Positions 17,567 through 26,315 of a stretch of DNA of 64,000 bases are shown here, piece by piece. The first letter of the stretch is position 1, and each line of letters begins with the position of its first letter. A program made the position numbers and the translations under genes. This DNA is from Terriglobia bacterium (GTDB taxonomy: Bacteria; Acidobacteriota; Terriglobia; UBA7540). The DNA lies in NCBI GenBank assembly GCA_035712365.1, contig DASTAW010000039.1:156587-220586 (forward strand). The letters run 5' to 3'. Below the pieces are notes generated by a model that searched no databases, was not told the DNA's origin, and was given only the letters and a program-made list of their open reading frames with translations.

Positions 17567-18652
17567 ATGATGCTGGTCGTACAGCCCGATGACGGGGTCA
17601 ATGAGCTGATTAAGGGAATTGATTCCGCCAAAACGACCATAGAAATTACGATTTTCCGCTTTGACCATCGGAAGATCGAGAGTGCCTTGACTCACGCGGC
17701 AAAGCGAGGAGTCTTTGTTCACGCGCTGATCGCATCCGTCAGCAGCGGAGGCGAGAAATATCTGCGCAAGCTTGAGATGCGTCTGCTGGACCAGGGCATC
17801 ACTGTGGGTCGAACTGACAACAATCTGGCGCGCTATCATAGCAAGCTGATGATTATTGACCGCCAGGTGCTCTACCTGATGGGCTTCAACGCCACCTATC
17901 TGGACATCGCCCGCAGCCGCAGCTTTGGGATTATCACGAAGAGCAAACCAATCGTTCAGGAAAGCGTCAAACTGTTTGAAGCGGATGCAAACAGACGGTC
18001 TTATGTGGCCGGACTCGAAACGCTGGTGGTGAGCCCGGCGAACGCCAGAAAGCAGCTTACTGTTTTCCTTCGCGGAGCCCGAAAGCAACTGCTGATCTAC
18101 GATCCGAAAATCAGCGATATTCCCATGATCCACCTGCTCCAGCAGCGTGCGCGCGCAGGAGTGGAAGTGAAAATTATCGGAAAGGTGACTCATCACCACG
18201 AAGAGTTAACGGTCCGGAAGCTGCCAAGCATAAGGCTGCACACACGCACGATCATTCGCGATGGGCAACGGGCCTTCATCGGAAGCCAGAGTTTGCGTGG
18301 AATTGAGCTGGATGGGCGCAGGGAAGCCGGATTGATCTTCGAGGATGCCAAGGTGATTGGCGTCCTCCTCAAGACCTTTGAGAAGGACTGGGCAATGGCA
18401 ACCATGGGCGCCCTTTCGAAGGAGCAGAGGAGCGTGTCCACAAGCAAGACTGCAAAACACCTGGTTAAGGTGGTTACCCAGGAGAACGCCTCCCTGGCCG
18501 AAATCATTAAAGGGTCCCTCGAAGAAGCCGTGGGCACAAATGGCGATGTTAAAGTCAAGCATAAGAAAGTCGAACGGGAAGTCAAAAAGGCAGTCAAGGC
18601 AGTAATTGATGAAACTCTTACCGACGCCATGAAGGACGTAAAGCGAAATTGA
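17567..18652 (+). CDS. Phospholipase D superfamily protein
   Basis: A 361-residue protein with two PLD half-domains. The first has an intact HKD motif (YHSKLMIIDRQVLYLMGFN, H near residue 90). The second reads LHTRTIIRDGQRAFIGSQSL near 225: the Lys is Arg, so it is H-x-R-x4-D rather than H-x-K-x4-D. The remaining 75 residues are Lys/Glu-rich and helical (VKVKHKKVEREVKKAVKAV), possibly a membrane- or partner-binding tail. No signal peptide or membrane segment is seen, which argues against a cardiolipin synthase of the usual type. A nuclease or phospholipid role is possible. Confidence 0.82.
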   Translation: MMLVVQPDDGVNELIKGIDSAKTTIEITIFRFDHRKIESALTHAAKRGVFVHALIASVSSGGEKYLRKLEMRLLDQGITVGRTDNNLARYHSKLMIIDRQVLYLMGFNATYLDIARSRSFGIITKSKPIVQESVKLFEADANRRSYVAGLETLVVSPANARKQLTVFLRGARKQLLIYDPKISDIPMIHLLQQRARAGVEVKIIGKVTHHHEELTVRKLPSIRLHTRTIIRDGQRAFIGSQSLRGIELDGRREAGLIFEDAKVIGVLLKTFEKDWAMATMGALSKEQRSVSTSKTAKHLVKVVTQENASLAEIIKGSLEEAVGTNGDVKVKHKKVEREVKKAVKAVIDETLTDAMKDVKRN

Positions 18653-18868
18653 GTGGAAACCGGTCTGCCCCGGAGAGCGTAAAATTAGCCCTGAATGAGA
18701 TTATCTTCCAGTTGGCCCGCGCCGGCCAATACTCTCTTCTTCAGGTCCATGCTTTTTCCGATCCGGCAAAACCGCATGTTTTGCAAATGTTATGGCAATT
18801 GCCGGGCCGGGATCCTCGGTTGTGTCCAACTACTGGAAAGCTAATTGCTGAACATTGTGTGAAGGTGC

Positions 18869-19456
18869 ATGTCTATGCGAGGGCGAAACCGGGTCGCAGT
18901 GACGTTGGGAGCCATATTGGTTCCGGCTGTCCTGGCAACGGGTGCGGCCGCCTCCGGCCAGCATCAGCGCGTCAATCAGCAATCCGCGATCGTCGCCGAC
19001 TTCCAAAAGCGAATTGAGAGCTACATGAAGCTGCATAAAGCGGCCGCGGGGCAACTGCCGGCACTTAAGTCAACAGCTTCCCAGGCGAAAATACTGGACT
19101 ACCAGCATGCCCTTGCAGCCAGGATTGTAGCTGCCCGGCCCCACGCCACTCGGGGCGAAATCTTCACTCAGCCCGTCGCGGCAGAGTTCCGCCGCCTGAT
19201 CCGTACTACCATGACTGGCTCGCGCGCGGGGCGGATTCGTTCCAGCCTGCAGCGTGGAGCGCCCGTCAAGTCGAACATTGAAGTCAATCATCCGTATCCT
19301 GCCGCGACTCCTGTGGAAACAACTCCTCCTTCGCTTTTGCTGAATCTGCCAAAACTTCCCACGGAATTGGAGTACCGCGTAGTTAACCACGACCTGGTTC
19401 TCCATGACGTTAAAGCAGACCTCGTGGTCGATTTTGTCCCCGAAGCGGTCCCGTAG
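18869..19456 (+). CDS. Exported hypothetical protein
   Basis: A 195-residue protein with a signal peptide (VAVTLGAILVPAVLATGAAASG) and a helical middle region (DFQKRIESYMKLHKAAAGQLP, then DYQHALAARIVAARPHATRGEIF). A Pro-rich segment follows and the end is LPKLPTELEYRVVNHDLVLHD. GAAGG at 18861-18865 precedes ATG 18869; ATG 18875 is also possible. I recognise the pattern from acidobacterial exported proteins of unknown function. Its end lies 22 bases before the metallophosphatase gene, so the two may be co-transcribed. Confidence 0.7.
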   Translation: MSMRGRNRVAVTLGAILVPAVLATGAAASGQHQRVNQQSAIVADFQKRIESYMKLHKAAAGQLPALKSTASQAKILDYQHALAARIVAARPHATRGEIFTQPVAAEFRRLIRTTMTGSRAGRIRSSLQRGAPVKSNIEVNHPYPAATPVETTPPSLLLNLPKLPTELEYRVVNHDLVLHDVKADLVVDFVPEAVP

Positions 19457-19478
19457 TTCTTCAAGTTTGAGGTACTTC

Positions 19479-20408
19479 ATGCGATTTCGTGCCTTGCTTT
19501 TGCTTATTGGCGCACTGTCTCTTAGCCGCTGCGGCATCCCGGGAGCATCTCCGAACATGCTGTCTCCCTCGGCAGAGAAGGCCGCAGGTGAGCTGGGGAG
19601 CAATCCACCAGCGCTCGCCTTTCCGCTCAAAAAGAACTCCGTCCGGTTTGCCGTCATCGGCGACAACGGGACCGGCGGACCCGACGAATACACTGTCGCC
19701 CGGGAGATGGACCGCTACCATGAATCGTTTCCATTCGATTTTGTGATCATGCTCGGGGACAACATTTACGGCGGCCACAGTCCTGCGGATCTGGAACGGA
19801 AGTTTGAGGGGCCGTACAAGCCGCTGCTGGACCAGGGAGTGAAGTTCTATGCGTCGCTGGGCAATCACGATTGGCGCAATGAACGATTTTATAAACCATT
19901 CAACATGGACGGCCGGAGCTATTATACCTTTAATAAAGGCAACGCCCGCTTTTTCGCGCTCGACAGCAATTATATGAACCCCGAGCAACTCGATTGGCTC
20001 AAACAGCAACTTCAGGCTTCATCCGCGAAATGGAAGATATGTTTCTTTCACCATCCTTTGTACTCTGACGCCAAGTATCATGGGCCCGACCTCGACTTGC
20101 GGGCCCAACTGGCGCCAATTTTTGAAAAGTATGGAGTGAATGTGGTCTTTTCAGGCCATGACCACGTCTACGAGAGGATCAAACCTCAGAACGGCACCTA
20201 CTATTTTGTGGAGGGCAGCGCCGGCCAACTGCGTTACCACAACTTGCGGAGACCGTCGCCTGAAATGGCAGCCGGTTTTGATACAGATCGCACATTTATG
20301 ATCGTACAGATTGCCGGCAGCGATCTTTTCCTTCAGACTATCTCACGGACAGGTAAAATAGTGGACCACGCTGAAATCACCCTGAACACCAATCTTTCCA
20401 GTCGTTAA
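19479..20408 (+). CDS. Exported metallophosphatase
   Basis: A 309-residue calcineurin-like phosphoesterase, similar to purple acid phosphatase-like enzymes. The metal-binding blocks are all present: FAVIGDNGTGG, VIMLGDNIYGG, LGNHDW, FFHHPLYS and FSGHDHVYER. The N-terminus is a signal sequence (MRFRALLLLIGALSLSRCG), and the Cys at 18 could be a lipoprotein site although the -1 residue is Arg, which is atypical. ATG 19479 follows GAGG with a 6-base spacer; the frame upstream to 19404 overlaps the preceding gene and is not needed. The substrate is unknown, probably a phosphomonoester or diester outside the cytoplasm. Confidence 0.88.
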   Translation: MRFRALLLLIGALSLSRCGIPGASPNMLSPSAEKAAGELGSNPPALAFPLKKNSVRFAVIGDNGTGGPDEYTVAREMDRYHESFPFDFVIMLGDNIYGGHSPADLERKFEGPYKPLLDQGVKFYASLGNHDWRNERFYKPFNMDGRSYYTFNKGNARFFALDSNYMNPEQLDWLKQQLQASSAKWKICFFHHPLYSDAKYHGPDLDLRAQLAPIFEKYGVNVVFSGHDHVYERIKPQNGTYYFVEGSAGQLRYHNLRRPSPEMAAGFDTDRTFMIVQIAGSDLFLQTISRTGKIVDHAEITLNTNLSSR

Positions 20409-20526
20409 CCTGACATCCTCAGTCCGCGGTGGCCAATCAGGGGTTAGGAAGGCGTATGCTGGAGTGTGCTTCGGGAAGCGCGGCGCCGTACCGGAAGTTC
20501 CAGCAGAAGATAAATTGGGGTGATGG

Positions 20527-20599
<73 letters not shown>

Positions 20600-20901
20600 C
20601 GAACTGCTGCGTGGGCTGTCACATCCTTGATTACGAGGCCCGCACCGGGTACAAGCATTGCCCGACAATCGGCCGTATCAAGGGCTTGCTTTCCAAAAAG
20701 CTAGATAGGGCGCCTTCAACTCACCAACTGACGGGACCTTGCGCGCCTCGAGCTTTTGGAAGAGATCAGTCCAACCAGTCTTATCAGCCTCCCTGGTTAT
20801 CCTACCCGACACGCCACAGAACGTTCAAGTGTCGTCGAAGGCCCCACGTCCTCTCCGCAGTACGCCGGGCATTCCGGGGAGGAGAATGGTGGCGCCATAA
20901 G

Positions 20902-20961
20902 CAAAAACGCTCACCCGACAACAGGGCCTTTGATCCCTGGATCCGCGGGTGAGCATTTTTG
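20902..20961. terminator. Long inverted repeat, possible bidirectional terminator
   Basis: Two 16-base arms (20902-20917 and 20946-20961) are inverted repeats with one mismatch: CAAAAACGCTCACCCG against CGGGTGAGCATTTTTG. The arm ends give A-rich 5' and T-rich 3' flanks on both strands, as in bidirectional intrinsic terminators. The loop holds a second small stem, CAGGG/CCCTG. It lies about 300 bases on the upstream side of the minus-strand tRNA and downstream of the plus-strand metallophosphatase. A terminator is likely, but a recombination-type site is not excluded. Confidence 0.5.
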
Positions 20962-21188
20962 TTGAGAGGAGAATAGAACGGCAGACGCGCTCCGCCATCT
21001 AAACTCGGTTGGAGTGTAATTAAAATCGGCCAGTCATGTCAAGCAATATTTCGGAAAATATTTTGACAATAAGCCTAACTATTGCCATAACTTACAGCAG
21101 CAACACTTTCGCCGAAAACCCTGAAAAATTTCCTGAATTCTGCCGCAAAACTGCCATTGTCGGCGTTAAGTCCAGTTCCTGGTTTGGG
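20962..21188. other. AT-rich intergenic stretch
   Basis: The stretch holds a TTGACA at 21062-21067 and an AATATTT/AAATATT inverted repeat at about 21048-21061. No plus-strand gene follows, so the promoter-like box has no obvious target. It marks the 3' end of the minus-strand gene at 21189. Confidence 0.3.
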
Positions 21189-22268
21189 TTACTGCTCTTT
21201 CAGGTTCAGCCTGATGATGGAGTCTTCATAGCCGCGGGCCCAATCCGAGTGCGGGAACCAGCGCGCTGCGATTCGGCGCGAGGCGAAAAGCAGGATCCCC
21301 GCGAGCACCGCCATGCCGACCAGAAGAAGAACCAGAAAGATGTTGCCAAGAATCAGTTTGAACATCTGCACCGCCACGGGCGTGCCCGGAGGTTTCTGGT
21401 CCCAGCTCACCTCTTCCTTGATGTTCAGCCGACCCATGAGCCGACTTGCAACCTGTTCAGACTGTGCATTCTCTACCAGCAGGACGTAGCTTGCTTCAAC
21501 CTTTCCGAAGATCGCGCCCGCCCCGTTTTTCTGATTCACGCCCAGTCTCTTCTGCAATGCAGCGAATTGCGCACGGGCGATGGACCTCGTGGGGTAGCTG
21601 ATGAAAAGCAGCCGGGCGGGTTGGCCCTCGGTCCGGTAGTCGGCCGCCTGCAACTCCGCCCCCATCCGGAATCCCACCAGGTCCGGGGGAACCGATGGAA
21701 CAGCCCGTTGCATAGCCACGGGCCCCAGGACGTACTTGTGCGTGCCTGAAATGACCCCTTGCGCAGGCAGTGACGGCGGCAGCAGCGCATTTGTGTTGGA
21801 GGGGGCCGCTCCGGCGATCGCCACCAGCGCAGAGCGGAAATTCTCTTCCGGCATTTTGGCAGGGCGCCTGATGCGGATAAAAAAAGTGTCGCGAGCCATC
21901 AGGGCCTGCTCCGGCCCAATGACGGCAAGCTTCATGCCGGTTGCCGCCTTCATCGATTCGGTCTGGTAGAACGTGAGCAATCCGTATGCGGAGGAGGGAT
22001 CCGGCGTTGTCTCGACCATGGCCTGGAGTGTCTGTTGGGCCCTTCCGTAGGTGCGAATTTCCACCTTTGTGACGCCGTATTCACGATCGACGAGCGGCTG
22101 CACTCCCCAGTCGCGCACATCGTTCAGGCTGACGTTCCGGCCCTCCTTGACCTGCCATTCCGGCAGAGAAGCCAGATTGAGCATGGTGGTGTGCTGGGCG
22201 CCTGCCAGAGCAGGAACCAGCGCCACAAAGGCCCAGAATGCCACGCTGAGGCGAGTGCCTGACTTCAT
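21189..22268 (-). CDS. Exported/membrane-anchored hypothetical protein (DUF6599-like)
   Basis: A 359-residue protein with an N-terminal signal peptide (VAFWAFVALVPALAGAQ) and one transmembrane helix near residues 312-332 (GNIFLVLLLVGMAVLAGILLF), followed by a short basic cytoplasmic tail. The extracytoplasmic domain is about 290 residues and includes VREYGVTKVEIRTYGR-like and SAYGLLTFYQTESM segments, which I associate with a family of acidobacterial proteins of unknown function. It is separated by about 100 bases from the amidase gene upstream on the same strand, so it may belong with the cell-envelope genes. Confidence 0.65.
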   Translation of the reverse strand: MKSGTRLSVAFWAFVALVPALAGAQHTTMLNLASLPEWQVKEGRNVSLNDVRDWGVQPLVDREYGVTKVEIRTYGRAQQTLQAMVETTPDPSSAYGLLTFYQTESMKAATGMKLAVIGPEQALMARDTFFIRIRRPAKMPEENFRSALVAIAGAAPSNTNALLPPSLPAQGVISGTHKYVLGPVAMQRAVPSVPPDLVGFRMGAELQAADYRTEGQPARLLFISYPTRSIARAQFAALQKRLGVNQKNGAGAIFGKVEASYVLLVENAQSEQVASRLMGRLNIKEEVSWDQKPPGTPVAVQMFKLILGNIFLVLLLVGMAVLAGILLFASRRIAARWFPHSDWARGYEDSIIRLNLKEQ

Positions 22269-22371
22269 CAGTCCTTAGCATATCAGATATTGATTTCGAC
22301 AGTGTGACGGCCTGGCGCGCGACGCCGCCCTCGCCTTCCCAGCAAACGTCCGGCATGCCGTAGCGATGTTC

Positions 22372-24615
22372 TCAGTGTGTGCTCTGGGCCATCCGGACGC
22401 TTCCCAGGTTGCCGATATAGTTCTCGATGCCGTTGAAAAGTGCCTTGGCGATCTGCTCGCGATAGGCGGAACTCTTTAGCAGGCGCTCGGAATGGGGGCT
22501 CGAGAGGAAAGAGATTTCTGTGAGTATGGAGGGCATGTTGGCGCCGATGAGGACCACAAAGGGGGCCTTGCGCACGCCGCGGTTGTGAATGCCGCGCGAA
22601 ACCTTGGACATGCGCTTGTAGAGGACCGTCTGGATGTTGCGAGCAAGCTCCTGCGATTCCTCAATCTTGTTGTTCAGAGCGATCTTCTGGATCAGGTCCT
22701 GCAACTGGTGTACAGATTCCTGCGAAGTTGCGTTTTCACGCGCGGCCAGTTGAAGGGCGTCGGGGTCGCTCGTAAAGTTCAGGAAGTAGGTTTCAATGCC
22801 GCGGACCCGGTGGTCGCTGCTGGCGTTTGCATGGATTGAAATAAACAAGTCCGCGCCGTCCTCGTTGGCGATGGCCGTTCTTTCTTCCAGCGGGATAAAC
22901 TTGTCGGTGCTGCGCGTCATAAAGACTTCGCTGTTGGTCTCGGTCTCAATCAGCTTGCGCAGCCTGAGCCCGACATCGAGTACAAGGTCCTTTTCTTCCA
23001 GCCCGGAGGGGCCGATCGTGCCCGTATCAAAACCCCCGTGGCCCGGATCAATCACAATGCGCGCAACCTTCAGCCCCAGGGCGCGCGTGAGAGTCTGCGA
23101 GCCGCTGAGAGTGGGAGATGCCGGCTTGGCGGAGAGCGGCGCATCGTCGTGTGCGGCCCCGCGGGACGCAGCTTCCCCTGTCTTTTTCGATACCGCTGAA
23201 GCGTGCGCAGCGGGCGGCCCGTCATTCTTGGCGCTCGCAGCCATGCTGTCGTCCCGGCTGGGCCCGGCCTTCGGAATCGCAGGATGTTCGGCGCGACCTC
23301 GGAAGGCAGTCTCCGCTTCCGATTTTGCGGTTGTCTGGGCCTGATTCCCGGTGGCGGGTCCCGCGGTTGGTTTTGCCGCCGCAGACTGGCGCTCGGACAC
23401 AAGCTTGATGTTCGGTTTCGCGGCCGCTTGGGCGACAGGCCCCGAGGAAGACATCGCCTTATCCATCACGGCCTGCTGGTCGTCGAACTCAATGGCGCTC
23501 GTGCTCTTCGGAGGGGCTTGCAAATCCGCTTGCCTGTCCGCGTTCACTTCCTGCCTTCCGGTAAGCGCGGTGGCCGTTTGCTTTGGATCGCCGCTTTTCT
23601 GTTCCGCCCGTGCCTTTGCAACTCGTCCTGATCCGGTGGCGGCAGGAGCGGTTTTCACCGGTCCCGGGCCGGCCTCCGCCATCTCAGGACCTGATCCGTG
23701 AATGTCAATGATCAGCCGGAAGGGGTTCGGTACCGGGAAGGCGGAAAAATTGCCGATGTCCTTGACGTCCAGCACCACCCGAGTGACATCGGGCTTGAAC
23801 TGGCCCACACGGATGTCGCGCAGAAATGCTCCATTGATGGGAAGGCTTTTCTTCATCAGGTCGTGGCTCAGGTGGGTGTTAGGGAGATCGAAAACGATGC
23901 GGTCCGGGTTGGAAAGCCGCAGCGTGGTGTACTGGAACTGGCCCCGCGCCTCAATCACCACCCGGGTGTAATTTGGGCCAACCCAATTGTGAATATCGGT
24001 TACTTCAACCGGACCGCCCGAGGCATCATGGCCGGTTGTGCCGGAGGTCTCATCGCTGACGGGGCCGCCAGCCGAAGCGTCACTGGCAGACCCTTTCTGT
24101 TCCCGCGCAGACTGCGCATCGGCAATTTCCTTCAGTTTTTCCTTCGCTTCGCCTGAGTTCGAAGAGCTGGGATACTTCCCGAGGAACGCCCGGTAGGCGT
24201 CGGCCGCCTGTTCGGGACCATCGAGGCCATCGAGATAGACGTTTCCTACGGCCAGCGCGGATTCGCGCGCCATGCTGGTGCCCGGATATTGCGATGCCGT
24301 GTATTGATAGGACTTGATGGCGGAACGGAAATAATCGGGATTGTGAAACTGACGGCCCATTTCCACGTAGAGATCGCCCATGGCCTGCGCCGCCACCGGG
24401 GCCTTGGCGTAGGCGAAATCGTAAAGATAAACGTTCCGGTATTCGCGGATGATGCGCTCGTATTCCGCCGCGGTGCGCTGGCCGGCAGGTTTGGCCTGGA
24501 GCTTTTGCTGGAGTTCCACGGCGTGCAGGTAAGCCTTTTCTGCAAGCACAGTATGACGCGTGACGGCAAAGCCGGGTGCAATCCCAAGAACCAGAATCCA
24601 GGCTGACGCCACCAC
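22372..24615 (-). CDS. N-acetylmuramoyl-L-alanine amidase with TPR-like and AMIN domains
   Basis: A 747-residue periplasmic amidase that removes stem peptides from peptidoglycan. An N-terminal hydrophobic segment is followed by a helical, TPR-like region (about 25-150). The AMIN domain (about 200-300) includes VGQFKPDVTRVVLDVKDIG. About 220 residues of Ala/Pro/Lys-rich linker come next, then the Amidase_3 catalytic domain: zinc ligand H526 in DPGHGG, GLEEKDL Glu, and SIHANAS His. GTG 24615 is the first usable start, with weak AGG upstream. AMIN domains target septal peptidoglycan in AmiC-type enzymes. It lies on the same strand as a lytic transglycosylase. Confidence 0.9.
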   Translation of the reverse strand: MVASAWILVLGIAPGFAVTRHTVLAEKAYLHAVELQQKLQAKPAGQRTAAEYERIIREYRNVYLYDFAYAKAPVAAQAMGDLYVEMGRQFHNPDYFRSAIKSYQYTASQYPGTSMARESALAVGNVYLDGLDGPEQAADAYRAFLGKYPSSSNSGEAKEKLKEIADAQSAREQKGSASDASAGGPVSDETSGTTGHDASGGPVEVTDIHNWVGPNYTRVVIEARGQFQYTTLRLSNPDRIVFDLPNTHLSHDLMKKSLPINGAFLRDIRVGQFKPDVTRVVLDVKDIGNFSAFPVPNPFRLIIDIHGSGPEMAEAGPGPVKTAPAATGSGRVAKARAEQKSGDPKQTATALTGRQEVNADRQADLQAPPKSTSAIEFDDQQAVMDKAMSSSGPVAQAAAKPNIKLVSERQSAAAKPTAGPATGNQAQTTAKSEAETAFRGRAEHPAIPKAGPSRDDSMAASAKNDGPPAAHASAVSKKTGEAASRGAAHDDAPLSAKPASPTLSGSQTLTRALGLKVARIVIDPGHGGFDTGTIGPSGLEEKDLVLDVGLRLRKLIETETNSEVFMTRSTDKFIPLEERTAIANEDGADLFISIHANASSDHRVRGIETYFLNFTSDPDALQLAARENATSQESVHQLQDLIQKIALNNKIEESQELARNIQTVLYKRMSKVSRGIHNRGVRKAPFVVLIGANMPSILTEISFLSSPHSERLLKSSAYREQIAKALFNGIENYIGNLGSVRMAQSTH

Positions 24616-24740
24616 GACAAGCCTGAAATCAAACGCTTCTCCGGTCGCTCTTCGCTTCGGTCCGTTTTTAGCTTCCGTTGTGTCCCCCCAGGAGGGCTGA
24701 GCTGGCCGCCAGGCCGCGCCAGGCGGCGAACCCCGCCCGG

Positions 24741-25424
24741 CTACTCAGAATTGGTAAAGTGGATGACGCCTTGTGAATCCACATAGCGGACGATGGGCGC
24801 CATACGCGCTGCCTGCGCCGCCGTGGCCGCAGGGCCAGCGTCCTGCGACGAGTAGAGGCGCGTAATCGCCCGCACATAATGCTCGGTTTCGGGAATGGCC
24901 GGTACGCCGCCGGACCGGATGACGCGCTCCTCGCCCGCGTTGTACGCCGCCAGCGAGAGCGGCAGATTGCCCCCAAAAAGGTGCAGAAGATACTTCAGAT
25001 AGCTGACGCCTCCCAGGATGTTCTGGCTGGGATCGAAAGGATTGCGCACGCCAAAGCGCTGCGCGGTGGCGGGAATCAACTGCATCAGACCCATGGCGCC
25101 TTTGGAAGAAACCGCCGAGGGGTCATAGTTGGATTCAACCCGGATCATGGCGTGGACCAGCCTGGGGTCCACCTGATAATGGCTCGAGACGCGGTCAATG
25201 ATGGAGTCGATTTCTGCCGGCCTGGCGAGAAGAGGTTCGGCCGGCGTGAAAGCAGGCTGCGTGTTCTCAGGAGTTCCGTTGACGTAAACGGCCTGGCCGT
25301 CCTGGCCGGCGATGGCGGCAATCTGTCCTGCCTCGAGGGAAGCCGAACTGATCAGGAATGCAGCAAGGAGTACGCCACAGGCCGCAGCAAAGGCAGGGGT
25401 TTCGGACTTTAACCAGATTCGCAT
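24741..25424 (-). CDS. Lytic transglycosylase (SLT domain)
   Basis: A 227-residue exported enzyme that cleaves the glycan backbone of peptidoglycan. The signal peptide (FAAACGVLLAAFLISSASLEAG) precedes an SLT domain at about 70-190 with catalytic E97 in MIRVESNYDP, then GAMGLMQLIP and AAYNAGE. The C-terminus ends in IVRYVDSQGVIHFTN, the short DUF4124-like tail common in such proteins. ATG 25424 is preferred over 25466 because GGAGG precedes it by about 10 bases and a signal peptide starts immediately. It lies 125 bases upstream of the amidase. Confidence 0.9.
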   Translation of the reverse strand: MRIWLKSETPAFAAACGVLLAAFLISSASLEAGQIAAIAGQDGQAVYVNGTPENTQPAFTPAEPLLARPAEIDSIIDRVSSHYQVDPRLVHAMIRVESNYDPSAVSSKGAMGLMQLIPATAQRFGVRNPFDPSQNILGGVSYLKYLLHLFGGNLPLSLAAYNAGEERVIRSGGVPAIPETEHYVRAITRLYSSQDAGPAATAAQAARMAPIVRYVDSQGVIHFTNSE

Positions 25425-25784
25425 AGAGATCCTGCCTCCACACCATCGTGGAAGAGCGGAACTCATCCCCCCGCTAACCCGCTGGCACCCAGCCAGACTC
25501 TAGCTCGCTTTCCAATTTGCGGGGACGGCCTGGCACTCCACCCGCCATCTAAGCTTGACGGGCAGAACCGTCCAAAACGATTGAATTATAACGTGCTTTT
25601 GCCGCGTCAACAAGAAAAAACGGACTTTTCCGCTTTCCTAAATATCGGTACCAGGCGAAGCGCTTTCCCAATGCCCACACGCGGTTCCCACATGCAGGGC
25701 CGCCGAGCCCGCCGACGGAGCGGCTACAGAAAGGACCCGAATATCTCCGGCCCATATTCGAGTCCGCTTTTTGGCCTTCTAGTG

Positions 25785-26054
25785 TTTTCAACAAGATCGG
25801 TAGCTTTGTTTTTAGGTTCGTTCCGGTTCGTTTTTTCCACAGGCACGTGTTTTCAATAACTTCTCCGCTTTGTTTTCCGGTTTGTTCCGGTTTGTTTTTC
25901 GGCCATTTCTCTTTCTTTTCAACAACCTCTCCGGTTTGTTTTTCAAAAAACGTGTTTTTTTGTCCCATTTTGTCTCTTTTGGTCCCGGAAAACTCGCGGC
26001 TTGCGGGGCGTTAAGGAAGACTACCATGCTAGGCCAGTGTTTGTCAAGCAAAAT
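25785..26054. repeat. K/N-rich tandem and dispersed repeat, copy 1
   Basis: Three tandem units of 65-66 bases begin at 25785, 25850 and 25916, each starting with TTTTCAA and running through GGTTTGTTCCGGTTTG-like pyrimidine/G-rich sequence. A unique tail follows, with TGTCCCATTTTGT at 25961-25973, GGTCCCGGAAAACTCG at 25981-25996 and GACTACCATGCTAGGCCAGT at 26019-26038. The whole tail recurs at 51483-51654. On the minus strand the repeat stays open and would encode Lys/Asn-rich peptides, but there is no ribosome binding site and changes between copies are largely non-synonymous. Confidence 0.7.
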
Positions 26055-26079
26055 CGGCGAGAGAGGCAAGAAGGCAGGA

Positions 26080-26121
26080 GTCAGGAGCCAGAAGTCAGCA
26101 GTCAGGGGCCAGAAGTCAGGA
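26080..26121. repeat. 21-base direct repeat, two units
   Basis: Units 26080-26100 and 26101-26121 differ at two positions (cores GTCAGGAGCCAGAAGTCAG and GTCAGGGGCCAGAAGTCAG). Shorter GTCAG and AGAAG motifs continue on both sides. It lies in the gap between the K/N-rich repeat and alaS. No function is evident. Confidence 0.7.
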
Positions 26122-26315
26122 GCGGCGGCAGGTCAGTGACATAGAATTGCCCGATGATCGCTTCAGCGGCTGAAGCCGGCTGGATGGAGGCGCGACGAAC
26201 GTCAGAGCTTAAGCACCCACCTGCTGAGGAGCCGTAACAGCAGATTCCTCTCCCGCTTTGCGGGATCGGAATGACGGGGAGCGGTACAGTTGCCCGGCCT
26301 GCGAATCGACACTCT

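Noticed and set aside
21036..21749. Plus-strand frame near TTGACA at 21062
   Set aside because: Most of it is the complement of the DUF6599-like gene; the TTGACA has no gene downstream.
25785..25980. CRISPR array
   Set aside because: The 65-66 base units are contiguous, degenerate and without spacers, and no cas genes are present.
25549..26069. Lys-rich minus-strand open frames as a real small protein gene
   Set aside because: No ribosome binding site, tandem repeats out of triplet phase, and mainly non-synonymous changes between the two copies; kept as a repeat finding only.
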